DNA of 27,533 nt from Brevinema_A sp051649245. Its GTDB lineage: Bacteria; Spirochaetota; Brevinematia; Brevinematales; Brevinemataceae. The notes under the pieces were generated by a model. That model saw nothing but the letters and a program-made list of their open reading frames with translations, had not been told where the DNA came from and made no database searches. Position numbers and translations under genes: made by a program. How positions within the stretch are numbered: the stretch's first letter is position 1; every line of letters begins with the position of its first letter. The stretch covers positions 1-27,533 of the forward strand of contig JBOFGS010000013.1 in assembly GCA_051649245.1 (NCBI GenBank), written 5' to 3'. This document shows positions 1-5,881 of this stretch, one piece after another.

Positions 1-327
1 AAATACCTTAATGGGATATTAAATTCTAAATTGATTCATTTTTGGCTTAAAAATAGAGGGAAACTTCAAGGCTCTCAATTACAGATCGATAAAGCTCCTT
101 TATTACAAATCCCATTAGTAAACGAACCAAAAGAATATGAAACAATGGAAAAATTAGTAGATCATCGAATAAAAATAGAAAATACTTATCGAAACACTGA
201 TAATAAAACCCCTACAATAAATAATAAATACCATCAACAAGTCGATCAAATAGAGTACTCTATCAATAAAATCGTCTATGCTCTCTATGAACTCTCTGAA
301 GATGAGATTAGGATTGTTGAAGCATGA
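1..327 (+). CDS. Type IIG restriction-modification enzyme, C-terminal end (partial)
   Basis: The reading frame is open from the first base and ends at TGA 325-327. The about 108 visible residues match the tail of Eco57I/TaqI-type fused restriction-methyltransferase proteins. The target-recognition domain ends with a YLNGILNSKLIHFW block, then LQGSQLQIDKAPLLQIPL, then a helical closing segment with VYALYELSEDEIRIVE. In this family that region belongs to the specificity domain that chooses the DNA site, while the methyltransferase and nuclease parts lie upstream, outside the window. Whether the whole gene is intact cannot be seen. A fragment of a second gene of the same family lies at 3434-3894. 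Two small genes follow on the same strand after a 50-base gap. The assignment rests on remembered family sequence; confidence in the family is good. Confidence 0.8.
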   Translation, partial: KYLNGILNSKLIHFWLKNRGKLQGSQLQIDKAPLLQIPLVNEPKEYETMEKLVDHRIKIENTYRNTDNKTPTINNKYHQQVDQIEYSINKIVYALYELSEDEIRIVEA

Positions 328-377
328 GCAACTAATAATTCTTATGCAAAGCTTAGATTGATTGAAGGAGAGGTGGA

Positions 378-905
378 ATGAGTTTTTTAAATTTTATAAA
401 TGATCATTTTACGGCACTAACATTTTTAGGTAGCATTATAGCATTTGTACCAAAATATTTTCAAAATGAAAAATTAAAACGTGAACAAGAAGATAAAAAG
501 CGAAAAGAACTTTCATTGATGGTTTATCGTCGTTATTTATATAATTATTTTTCAATCTATAAAAATAAAAATTTTGACCCAAATTCTCAAGATATGATAG
601 AATACTCTAATATTATGCAGTGCGAAGCTCCTTTGTTATTGCCTGATAATATCATCAAAATAATGGTAAGTATTCAAGAAAATGTAAAAGAAGTTATTTA
701 TATGCAATTAAACAATCATTCAGATGCTACTGAAATAATAGAAAAAAAGTTATGTGCTGAAATTAATAATTTGATTGTGTTAATGAGAAAAGATATTATG
801 CCTGATACAAAAATCTCTCAAAATGATATAGAAACACTTTTGATTGGAACAGATTTTAAATTTATTTCATTCGTTCGTGAAAAATTATTAAAAAATGACA
901 AATAA
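378..905 (+). CDS. Small membrane-anchored protein of unknown function
   Basis: A 175-residue protein that I do not recognise. A strong ribosome binding site (GGAGAGG) sits 7-8 bases before ATG 378. The N-terminus has one hydrophobic stretch (about residues 11-27, LTFLGSIIAFVPKYF), followed by a highly charged Lys/Glu/Arg helix (about 31-45) and then a mostly helical, charged domain. This suggests a single membrane anchor with a cytoplasmic domain. It follows the type IIG enzyme gene by 50 bases and overlaps the next gene by 11 bases, so all three may be one transcript. Small membrane proteins beside restriction genes can be accessory defence components, but nothing in the sequence proves that here. 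Confidence 0.6.
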   Translation: MSFLNFINDHFTALTFLGSIIAFVPKYFQNEKLKREQEDKKRKELSLMVYRRYLYNYFSIYKNKNFDPNSQDMIEYSNIMQCEAPLLLPDNIIKIMVSIQENVKEVIYMQLNNHSDATEIIEKKLCAEINNLIVLMRKDIMPDTKISQNDIETLLIGTDFKFISFVREKLLKNDK

Positions 906-1362
906 ACCTTGTGTAGATATTAAAAAACTAGTATGTACATCTACAAAAAGAGAAGTCTCTGATCAGTTTAAAATTATATATGATAAATTTCAAAAAAAAG
1001 CTTATAATTCCTACTCTAAGACATATGCAAAAGTTAAAACAGAATATGATCAATATGAAAAAGATCCTAATTTTTTCAAGAATTTAGCACCTTCTCTTAA
1101 TTGGAAAGATTATATAAAACCCAAAATAGAGCAAGCTATTAAAGATTTGAAGAAAGAAGATCCTATTAAAAATTTTAGACATGTTGATAGCGATGGGGAT
1201 ACTTTTGATATAGGGCCAGGAGAAAGTAATTTTAATACAATGGATATGGACATAATGATCAAATCAATGAAGCAATTTAGATCAACAAATTTTATAAAAT
1301 CACAAAGTTTGTACTATATGGAAATAGAAGATGAATTAGCTTACCATTTTGTTATCTCATAA
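895..1362 (+). CDS. Unknown protein with C-terminal FRHVDSDGDTFDIGPGES domain
   Basis: A 155-residue protein whose ATG overlaps the end of the previous gene by 11 bases, suggesting translational coupling. The first two thirds are Lys/Glu-rich and helical. From about residue 105 there is a compact block with His, several Asp and Gly-rich turns: F-R-H-V-D-S-D-G-D, then D-I-G-P-G-E-S. The same block recurs in the broken gene at 5882-7127 as F-K-H-I-S-N-N-G-N, then D-L-G-A-G-D-S, although the N-terminal parts differ. A shared small C-terminal domain on different N-terminal parts resembles the build of polymorphic toxins, and the conserved His/Asp could be catalytic or metal-binding. Both ideas are inference. 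A lipoprotein gene converges on it 10 bases downstream. Confidence 0.6.
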   Translation: MTNKPCVDIKKLVCTSTKREVSDQFKIIYDKFQKKAYNSYSKTYAKVKTEYDQYEKDPNFFKNLAPSLNWKDYIKPKIEQAIKDLKKEDPIKNFRHVDSDGDTFDIGPGESNFNTMDMDIMIKSMKQFRSTNFIKSQSLYYMEIEDELAYHFVIS

Positions 1363-1372
1363 TTAATAATAT

Positions 1373-2131
1373 TTAAAACCCATCAAAAAGAGTATGTCTG
1401 ATAATTCCATTTTTTTTCACAGGTTTAAAAACAAGCCAAGCAACATGATTAATCCAATATTTCTTTAAGGACTCTATATCATTAGGCTCTATTTTTGAAA
1501 TAATATATTTGTTTAGTTCTTCTTTATTGATATTTAGACTATCTAGCGATATAGTATTATTTTGAACTAATTGATTAATTTTAGTATTAGCAATACTAAG
1601 CATTAAATAAGAGGTGCTAGGAAAAATACAGTTTAAAATTTTTGTAAAATCAGTTGAATTATTAGACAGAATTTGACTTGTAACATCTGCTATCTGACTC
1701 AAAGCCCCATATTGATTAGTTAAAGAATATAATATTTCTTCTTCTGTGAAAGCTGTACAATCTCGATTTAAAAATAAGACTCCGTATTGATTGGTATAGG
1801 AAATAATAGTTTTTTTATTCTGAAAAGTTACATTATTAGTTTCTTTTACCTTAGAATCTATTGAAGATTCAAAAATGTACGCATCTTGTACTATCATTTC
1901 AGGATATAGCTCATTCGTCTCAAAAAAACGATCTAGTACGGTATAGTCACCTTTTTCGAGACCAGCGATGATAATGGCACGTTCTTCAGGAGTGATTAAT
2001 TCTGATTTTTTATTAACTTCGTTAGTCTCTAAAATAGTTTCAGATTTATTCTTAGATTTAGTTTGAGAGTTAGTCTGTTTATCGGCACATGCTCCAAGTA
2101 TTAAAATCATTAACAGTAAGTAAATTCTCAT
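1373..2131 (-). CDS. Putative lipoprotein, unknown function
   Basis: The start chosen is ATG 2131 (MRIYLLLMILILGAC), not the upstream ATG at 2146. It gives a classical lipoprotein signal with lipobox L-G-A-C (Cys15) and has GAGAG about 10 bases upstream. After the Cys comes a low-complexity Lys/Ser/Asn/Thr linker (about residues 16-50), as in surface lipoproteins, then a domain of about 200 residues starting TPEERAIIIAGLEKGDY that I cannot name. It would be exported and lipid-anchored. It converges on the unknown gene ending at 1362, with 10 bases between them. This repeats the gene-to-lipoprotein layout seen three more times in the first 9 kb, though its sequence is not clearly related to the other small lipoproteins. 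It appears intact. Confidence 0.6.
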   Translation of the reverse strand: MRIYLLLMILILGACADKQTNSQTKSKNKSETILETNEVNKKSELITPEERAIIIAGLEKGDYTVLDRFFETNELYPEMIVQDAYIFESSIDSKVKETNNVTFQNKKTIISYTNQYGVLFLNRDCTAFTEEEILYSLTNQYGALSQIADVTSQILSNNSTDFTKILNCIFPSTSYLMLSIANTKINQLVQNNTISLDSLNINKEELNKYIISKIEPNDIESLKKYWINHVAWLVFKPVKKNGIIRHTLFDGF

Positions 2132-2156
2132 AATATGAACTCTCAATTTGTAATAG

Positions 2157-2198
2157 TAATCCCCAATCTATTTAATTATAGTTGGGGATTATTTTTTT
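2157..2198. terminator. Hairpin with T-tract (terminator-like)
   Basis: TAATCCCCAA (2157-2166) pairs with TTGGGGATTA (2182-2191), followed by seven T on the plus strand. It reads as a plus-strand intrinsic terminator, yet the last plus-strand gene ends at 1362. On the minus strand the same hairpin would lie in the 5' leader of the lipoprotein gene starting at 2131, also with a T-run (the A-run of the other side is only on the plus strand upstream). Its job is unclear. Confidence 0.55.
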
Positions 2199-2199
2199 G

Positions 2200-2645
2200 T
2201 CAAAGTATTTACGCATGAGCCTCGATGTTTTGATATAAGTATGTTATAATAGATATAGAAATAACCAATAAATGAGATAAACTTTACAAATCTCTCAAGA
2301 TAATCTATAATTAAGGTAAAGTTATAGTGTACAAAAAGTGTCCCATTTTAGAGATAAGATGAGACATAACAATCCTTATGAATAAAGATGAATGCAGTGT
2401 ATAGCGATTATTTTGATGAAAAATATTCGTTATGTTCTGAGCAACGAGCTTAGCTCGCCAAAATTGAAACAAACCATGATTTTCTTAGAGCTTGATTCGT
2501 TTTTCAAAACTTCATAATTCTAACTGTGTATGTGCCTTAGTCGATTTTGACATCGTGTCAAAATCGATATTTCTTTGATGAACTGTATCTTTACAGGCAT
2601 TTTATCATCAAGGTATAAAAATACTACTTGATGAAATAACATATA
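2200..2645. other. Gene-free stretch with a perfect 12-bp hairpin
   Basis: There is no convincing coding potential across about 450 bases. The clearest structure is TCGATTTTGACA (2541-2552), a TCG triloop, and the exact complement (2556-2567). The same ACA-TCG-TGT core appears in a shorter hairpin at 5867-5881. At 2331-2363 the segment TGTCCCATTTT and AAGATGAGACA form an imperfect inverted repeat that could be a relic of an IS end, but no transposase remains. The plus-strand frame from about 2391 reads a short plausible peptide before a stop and may be a decayed gene. Confidence 0.4.
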
Positions 2646-2673
2646 TTGACTATTTTAGTAATAATGTTATATT
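2646..2673 (+). promoter_or_regulatory. Sigma70-type promoter of the 2693 gene
   Basis: TTGACT (2646-2651), a 16-base spacer and TATATT (2668-2673). Start of transcription would be near 2680, immediately before the ribosome binding site GGAAG (2681-2685), giving a very short leader to ATG 2693. Confidence 0.6.
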
Positions 2674-2692
2674 CAAAAAAGGAAGTAGTCAT

Positions 2693-3265
2693 ATGAGAAA
2701 AATATTAATATTGCTGATATTGGCAATAAGTCCGTTAATAGCACAAGAACAGAAACATTTTCCATATATAAATCACTCATTAAAACTTTATACAGCTCTG
2801 GGATTACCTACAGGAATAGGTTTCTTATACGCTCCTGAGATTCGAAGCTCTATCAATGATAATGTACTTCATATTTTAAATTTTGATCTGAAATGGATAG
2901 GGATAGACAGGACAGGTAACCTAAGTAATGGAAGCTTTAATAAATCAATATCTATAGGATTTGCATCTAGTTTCCAATATAGTGTGGGTTCCCTTCTATC
3001 CGATGGTTCACGTTTTTATATTGATCTTATCGGGATTGGATATCAAAGTGGGGTGGTAGATAAAGGTAATTTTGTATCTATTTATTTATTAGGGTATCAA
3101 AATACTTTATCAAATGGTTTTTACTGGGGAATAAGAACAAAAATGAATTTAATTACTAATCCATTAAATCAACAAATAGTTATTGGTTTTGGAGGGTATG
3201 TTGCTATAGGATATGATTTTGGTAAAAAATTAAATCCTAAAGACTATAATTCAAGAATGAAATAA
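2693..3265 (+). CDS. Secreted, probably outer-membrane beta-barrel-like protein
   Basis: A 190-residue protein with a clear signal peptide (MRKILILLILAISPLIAQ, cleavage after about Ala17/Gln18). The mature part has alternating polar and hydrophobic strands rich in Gly, Tyr, Phe and Ser, and ends in a strand with the pattern G-G-Y-V-A-I-G-Y-D-F-G. This is typical of small outer-membrane barrels or their periplasm-facing relatives. The family was not recognised. It has its own promoter and good ribosome binding site, is monocistronic as far as visible, and is intact. A similarly built protein is found as a broken minus-strand gene at 18188-18442 (GLDWSVDKKIYDYGKLQVGYRF). Confidence 0.6.
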   Translation: MRKILILLILAISPLIAQEQKHFPYINHSLKLYTALGLPTGIGFLYAPEIRSSINDNVLHILNFDLKWIGIDRTGNLSNGSFNKSISIGFASSFQYSVGSLLSDGSRFYIDLIGIGYQSGVVDKGNFVSIYLLGYQNTLSNGFYWGIRTKMNLITNPLNQQIVIGFGGYVAIGYDFGKKLNPKDYNSRMK

Positions 3266-3433
3266 ATTACACTCATATTGTTATTTGTGTACAAGATAAA
3301 ATCCTTGATATGACTTATTATATAGTTTTTTCAATGGTTAATCGTTGTATACTATCCAGCACTAATTGTAAGATATATATTATATACTCTTTTATAATAT
3401 CCTTTACAAATCTTCTAAAATGACAATCAAATC
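3266..3433. other. Short gene-poor stretch, possible minus-strand remnant
   Basis: No start-to-stop gene is present. On the minus strand, 3321-3425 reads DCHFRRFVKDIIKEYIIYIL and onward without a stop for about 34 codons, with natural-looking composition but no start and no recognised family. It may be a relic of a lost gene or chance. Confidence 0.25.
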
Positions 3434-3894
3434 GATAAGAAGTTTTGGGATAAGCTATGCGATGATGATTATAAGCGTTATTTAATATCTCTTTAGAATT
3501 GATCTTAACATAGGTTAATAGAATCTTATTTTTTAAGCTCTTAGAAGCTCAGCTTGTTAACTATCACCAAGATACAGATACAAAAGATCTCTATAAATTT
3601 CTCAAATATGATACAAATAAATTAAGTACATGGGATGATATTGATTGCTTATTTTTTGAAGTATTGGCAAAACCTTTAGACGATCCAAAGAGATCAAACA
3701 AAGAAATTCCTTATCTTAATAATGCTTTATTTGAAAAAACAGAGTGCAAAAAGATTATTTCTGTATCTGCATTGAATGATAGAGATAAACTTGATATCTC
3801 AAAAGAGCCTGTTTTAACTGATAAAACAGCAAAGCCTGTCTTACAATACTTATTAGAGTTTTTAGATTGTCATCATTTAGTAATTCTTACTTAG
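3434..3894 (+). pseudogene. Type IIG restriction-modification gene fragment
   Basis: Stop-interrupted plus-strand coding matches the central part of Eco57I-type enzymes. DKKFWDKLCDDDYKRYL (3434-3484) is followed by a frame change. Then, from about 3514, VNRILFFKLLEAQLVNYH leads into LFFEVLAKPL and the family hallmark IPYLNNALFE (about 3706-3735), finishing with LQYLLEFLD. These blocks lie between the methyltransferase motifs and the specificity domain in this family. Both the N-terminal nuclease/methylase part and the C-terminal recognition part are missing, so it is non-functional. It is not the same stretch of protein as 1-327, so this could be the rest of one disrupted gene or a second copy. 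Its stop overlaps the end of the minus-strand lipoprotein fragment 3891-4205. Confidence 0.75.
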
Positions 3895-4205
3895 CCACTA
3901 CAAGTTTGGACTAATATACCCTTCTTATTTTCATCATATGAGAAGAGGATGCGATAAAAATCTTGCTTATCATTATAATAACGAATAACTTCATCTGTAG
4001 AAGGTGATCCATCACCTATCTCATATTGACGTGCATACGGTTTTATAGAAGCACATAATGGATATGATTTTTCAGAATAAGTTATAGAATAGATACTATC
4101 ATCAATTAATGTTAATTTTTTTATATATTGTTGACCATTACTATCTATATAAAATCGATCTGATCGCAGTAGCGAGTATTTCTCCAAAAAGTTTTCCAAA
4201 CTCAA
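3891..4205 (-). pseudogene. Lipoprotein gene 3' fragment (copy A of a three-copy family)
   Basis: The frame encodes about 90 residues homologous to the broken gene at 7114-7718. Matching blocks are DRFYIDSNGQQYIKKLTLI against NRF-YIDTNGQHYMKSLKLI, and KPYARQYEIGDG, then QDFYRILF against LPYARYHSGDCG, then IDFYRNLF. Homology begins near 4165. The apparent first residues (MSLENFLEKY) are antisense to the tyrosine recombinase fragment 4177-4398, so the real 5' part with signal peptide and lipobox is gone and the fusion point lies near 4165-4205. The stop overlaps the stop of the plus-strand restriction-enzyme fragment. The function is unknown; the paralogue at 7718 has an N-terminal signal. Confidence 0.65.
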
Positions 4206-4398
4206 GAAAAAGCTGGATCTAAACTCAGCTTATACCTTATATATTTTTAGATATACCTTTGCTACAAATTTACTCAATAAAACTAACGATATCCACCTAG
4301 TGAGTAAAGCTTTAGGGCATTCTAATATTATCATTACATCCAAACATTATGCGAACCGATCTTCTAAAGATATTCAAGAACGTATTTCTGCTACTTGA
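4177..4398 (+). pseudogene. Tyrosine recombinase (integrase) C-terminal fragment
   Basis: About 73 codons encode the catalytic C-terminus of a phage-integrase/XerD-like recombinase. Visible are Y-T-L-Y-I-F-R-Y-T-F-A-T-N-L-L (box II, with the catalytic Arg kept but the usual HT changed to YT), L-V-S-K-A-L-G-H-S-N (conserved LGH), and the nucleophile context S-K-H-Y-A-N. It ends ERISAT at TGA 4396-4398, directly before a strong terminator. The core-binding domain and the first catalytic Arg region are missing, with the break near 4177 at the junction with the lipoprotein fragment. It is an inactive relic of a mobile element, consistent with other remnants here. Confidence 0.75.
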
Positions 4399-4409
4399 GA
4401 GTGCAAAAA

Positions 4410-4447
4410 ATAAAAGCTCATCTCTAGGATGAGCTTTTATTTTTTGT
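4410..4447 (+). terminator. Strong intrinsic terminator
   Basis: A 13-bp perfect stem, ATAAAAGCTCATC (4410-4422) and GATGAGCTTTTAT (4428-4440), with a TCTAG loop and a T-run after it. It ends the recombinase remnant and, because the other flank is A-rich, can also end the minus-strand lipoprotein pseudogene 4451-4841. Confidence 0.85.
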
Positions 4448-4450
4448 TGA

Positions 4451-4841
4451 TTATTTACGAGGCATATCGTTTGCAGGATCTGAATCCGATTCCCAAAATA
4501 CATTAGCAGGATCATCGTTATTTAACCATGCAGCCGCTAACTTGTTATTTCTAACAGCGAACGGTATTTTCATACATGTACCATCATAATCTGTTATATT
4601 ATAAATAGCAAATATAATACCAGATACTTCTACTTCTTTACCAGAGTACTCTCCTTTGATATCAAAAAAAGGGTCTTAAGGGATAGCATCTTGCTTATAA
4701 GATGTGCCATCAAATCGTTGATCTATATTTTCATCGCCCCATAAACCTTGAAATGCTTGAACTGTAGATGATTAAGCCACTCTTTTCACTTGCTTCTTTA
4801 GCAGAACAGCTTATTACTGCAAATAAAGGCAAGATTACCAT
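4451..4841 (-). pseudogene. Small lipoprotein, frameshifted
   Basis: This begins at ATG 4841 after a good AGGAGG site (4849-4854), reading MVILPLFAVISCSAKEASEK, a compact lipoprotein signal with Cys12. After about 22 codons the frame is lost. The continuation in another frame reads STVQAFQGLWGDENIDQRF, has a TAA, and then gives a long clean stretch (DIKGEYSGKEVEVSGIIFAI through FWESDSDPANDMPRK) to the TAA at 4451-4453. One frameshift and one in-frame stop therefore break a gene of about 130 codons. The middle (GEYSGKEVEVSG, then YDGTCMKIPF) suggests a small beta-sheet domain, but I do not recognise it. It is absent from ordinary ORF calls because of the damage. Confidence 0.65.
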
Positions 4842-4854
4842 TAAAAATCCTCCT

Positions 4855-5205
4855 ATATTTTTATATGGATCTATTTCCTAAAAATTTAAAAAACACGATA
4901 AACAGTTATATAGATAAATATTAAGCTTTAAACATTTTTATTTTTTTGTTATGTATCATGGGTGTAAAATTATACTATATATGTCAATAGGTGTATCTAA
5001 AAATAAAGCAACCTCTTAAAACGCATACGATGAACCAAAATAAGCATAGAATTCTAAGATCTAAAGAGTTAATGACCTTAGAAGAATTTAGTCTCTATTT
5101 ATTGATTTTAGTTGCGATAATCGTCGTATGAATCGCACTGGGTAGAGAGTCCAAAGTCCTGTTCCATAGTCTCAAAAGGATAGAATTTTTCAAACTTTGT
5201 GCCTT
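4855..5205. other. Gene-free stretch with possible recombinase relic
   Basis: AT-rich DNA without an intact gene. On the plus strand from ATG 5030 the frame reads MNQNKHRILRSKELMTLEEF and then, after a frame change, LFIDFSCDNRRMNRTG before stopping. It could be the N-terminal relic of a recombinase-type gene, but that is weak. Otherwise nothing is seen. Confidence 0.25.
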
Positions 5206-5208
5206 GTT

Positions 5209-5244
5209 AAAAGAGAAAACCCCATGACAAAATGTCGTGGGGTT
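5209..5244 (-). terminator. Intrinsic terminator of the structured RNA
   Basis: AACCCCATGACA (5218-5229) pairs with TGTCGTGGGGTT (5233-5244), a 12-bp stem with one G-T pair and an AAA loop. On the minus strand it is followed by TTCTCTTTTAA (5217 down to 5207), a U-rich tail. The plus-strand side has no T-run, so the orientation is minus. Confidence 0.75.
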
Positions 5245-5519
5245 GATTGATATTGAATGTAAACAATAAAGCCCATAGACAGCTGTATTGCTTAAATCTT
5301 AGGTTCTGATCTAAATATCTCTACTTAGTACTTACATCCCAAAATATACAAACTGCTATGAGCAATTAATATAAACTTACTTGAATGTAAGTACTAAAGA
5401 CAAATATCTAGACGTAATTCTTGTATTTAAAATGAAAAAAGATTTTCATATAGAAAATCCCTATCTTTAAAATACAAGATAGAAATTAAAAAGATCATTT
5501 CTGATCCTAAGATTTAAGC
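5209..5519 (-). ncRNA. Structured non-coding RNA, unknown class
   Basis: The minus-strand transcript would start at about G5519, seven bases after a consensus -10. It would end in the intrinsic terminator at 5244-5209, giving about 310 nt. Its first 14 bases (complement of 5506-5519) pair perfectly with positions 5290-5303. After an internal loop a second 6-bp helix follows (5492-5497 with 5307-5312). Enclosed are an arm made by 5419-5431 with 5466-5479, capped by the hairpin GATTTTC (5441-5447) and GAAAATC (5453-5459), and another arm, a 13-bp helix 5325-5337 with 5385-5397. A competing helix (CTATCTT 5461-5467 with AAGATAG 5476-5482) would open the first arm. No ORF of note lies inside. It lacks the sequence signatures I know for tmRNA, RNase P, SRP RNA or 6S RNA. 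Confidence 0.7.
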
Positions 5520-5525
5520 ACTTTT

Positions 5526-5554
5526 ATTATAGCAGATCACAATAAGATTGTCAA
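5526..5554 (-). promoter_or_regulatory. Full consensus sigma70 promoter for the structured RNA
   Basis: On the minus strand, TTGACA (complement of 5549-5554), a 17-base spacer and TATAAT (complement of 5526-5531). All 12 hexamer positions and the spacer match the ideal. Transcription is predicted from about 5519, exactly where the closing stem begins. Confidence 0.85.
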
Positions 5555-5573
5555 ATATATTTTTCAAAAACTA

Positions 5574-5602
5574 TTGACACAGATTTAAAGTGGATCTATA
5601 AT
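5574..5602 (+). promoter_or_regulatory. Full consensus sigma70 promoter, divergent
   Basis: TTGACA (5574-5579), a 17-base spacer and TATAAT (5597-5602), again a perfect match, with start near 5609. Its -35 lies 20 bases from the -35 of the opposing promoter. It would transcribe 5609 onward into the region before the pseudogene 5882-7127. Confidence 0.85.
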
Positions 5603-5608
5603 TTTATC

Positions 5609-5881
5609 TGTAAATATCGATGTATTATGAGTTGAGTACTCTTTTGTCAAGCAAGCGATTGAGGCTAGATAAAAATATTTCGCTCAGTAATCTTGCTGAC
5701 AATTTTCAACGAGCTTCAAGAGAGTTCCCGAGCTTAGCAAGACTATCTCGATATACTCTCGAAGATCTGATATTGAAAGGGAACAGAGGTTCCTTTGACT
5801 CGAAAAAAAAGGGATCTCTGGCAAAGATAGTGCAGAATTTTTAACATCCTGTTAAATTCTGCACTTCCCACATCGTGTGGG
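5609..5881 (+). other. Transcribed leader or second RNA; weak 74-codon ORF inside
   Basis: The segment downstream of the plus-strand consensus promoter. An ORF of 74 codons (5620-5844, MYYELSTLLSSKRLRLDKN) has no ribosome binding site, and its ATG is only about 11 bases from the predicted start. It resembles no family I know and may be chance. Structure is richer: GGAAC-AGAG-GTTCC in 5780-5800, an arm between CTTCAAGAGAG (about 5714) and CTCTCGAAG (about 5757), a hairpin 5830-5864 (GTGCAGAATTT with AAATTCTGCAC), and CCCACA-TCG-TGTGGG (5867-5881). No T-run follows, so it is not a standard terminator. It could be a structured leader for the downstream gene or an RNA partner of the opposite transcript. 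Confidence 0.35.
5830..5881. repeat. Two adjacent hairpins
   Basis: GTGCAGAATTT (5830-5840) and AAATTCTGCAC (5854-5864) are exact complements. Three bases further, CCCACA and TGTGGG close a TCG triloop (5867-5881). The triloop hairpin has the same ACATCGTGT core as the longer hairpin at 2541-2567. Confidence 0.6.

Noticed and set aside
2331..2363. Possible IS end (TGTCCCATTTT with AAGATGAGACA)
   Set aside because: The repeat is imperfect and close together, and no transposase or second end was found.
5290..5519. Inverted repeats read as the ends of a MITE
   Set aside because: No target duplication flanks the 14-bp repeats, and the promoter, start point and terminator fit an RNA gene exactly.
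5209..5519. Retron msr-msd RNA
   Set aside because: The pairing of 5' and 3' parts resembles retron a1/a2 repeats, but no reverse transcriptase gene is nearby and a terminator follows directly.
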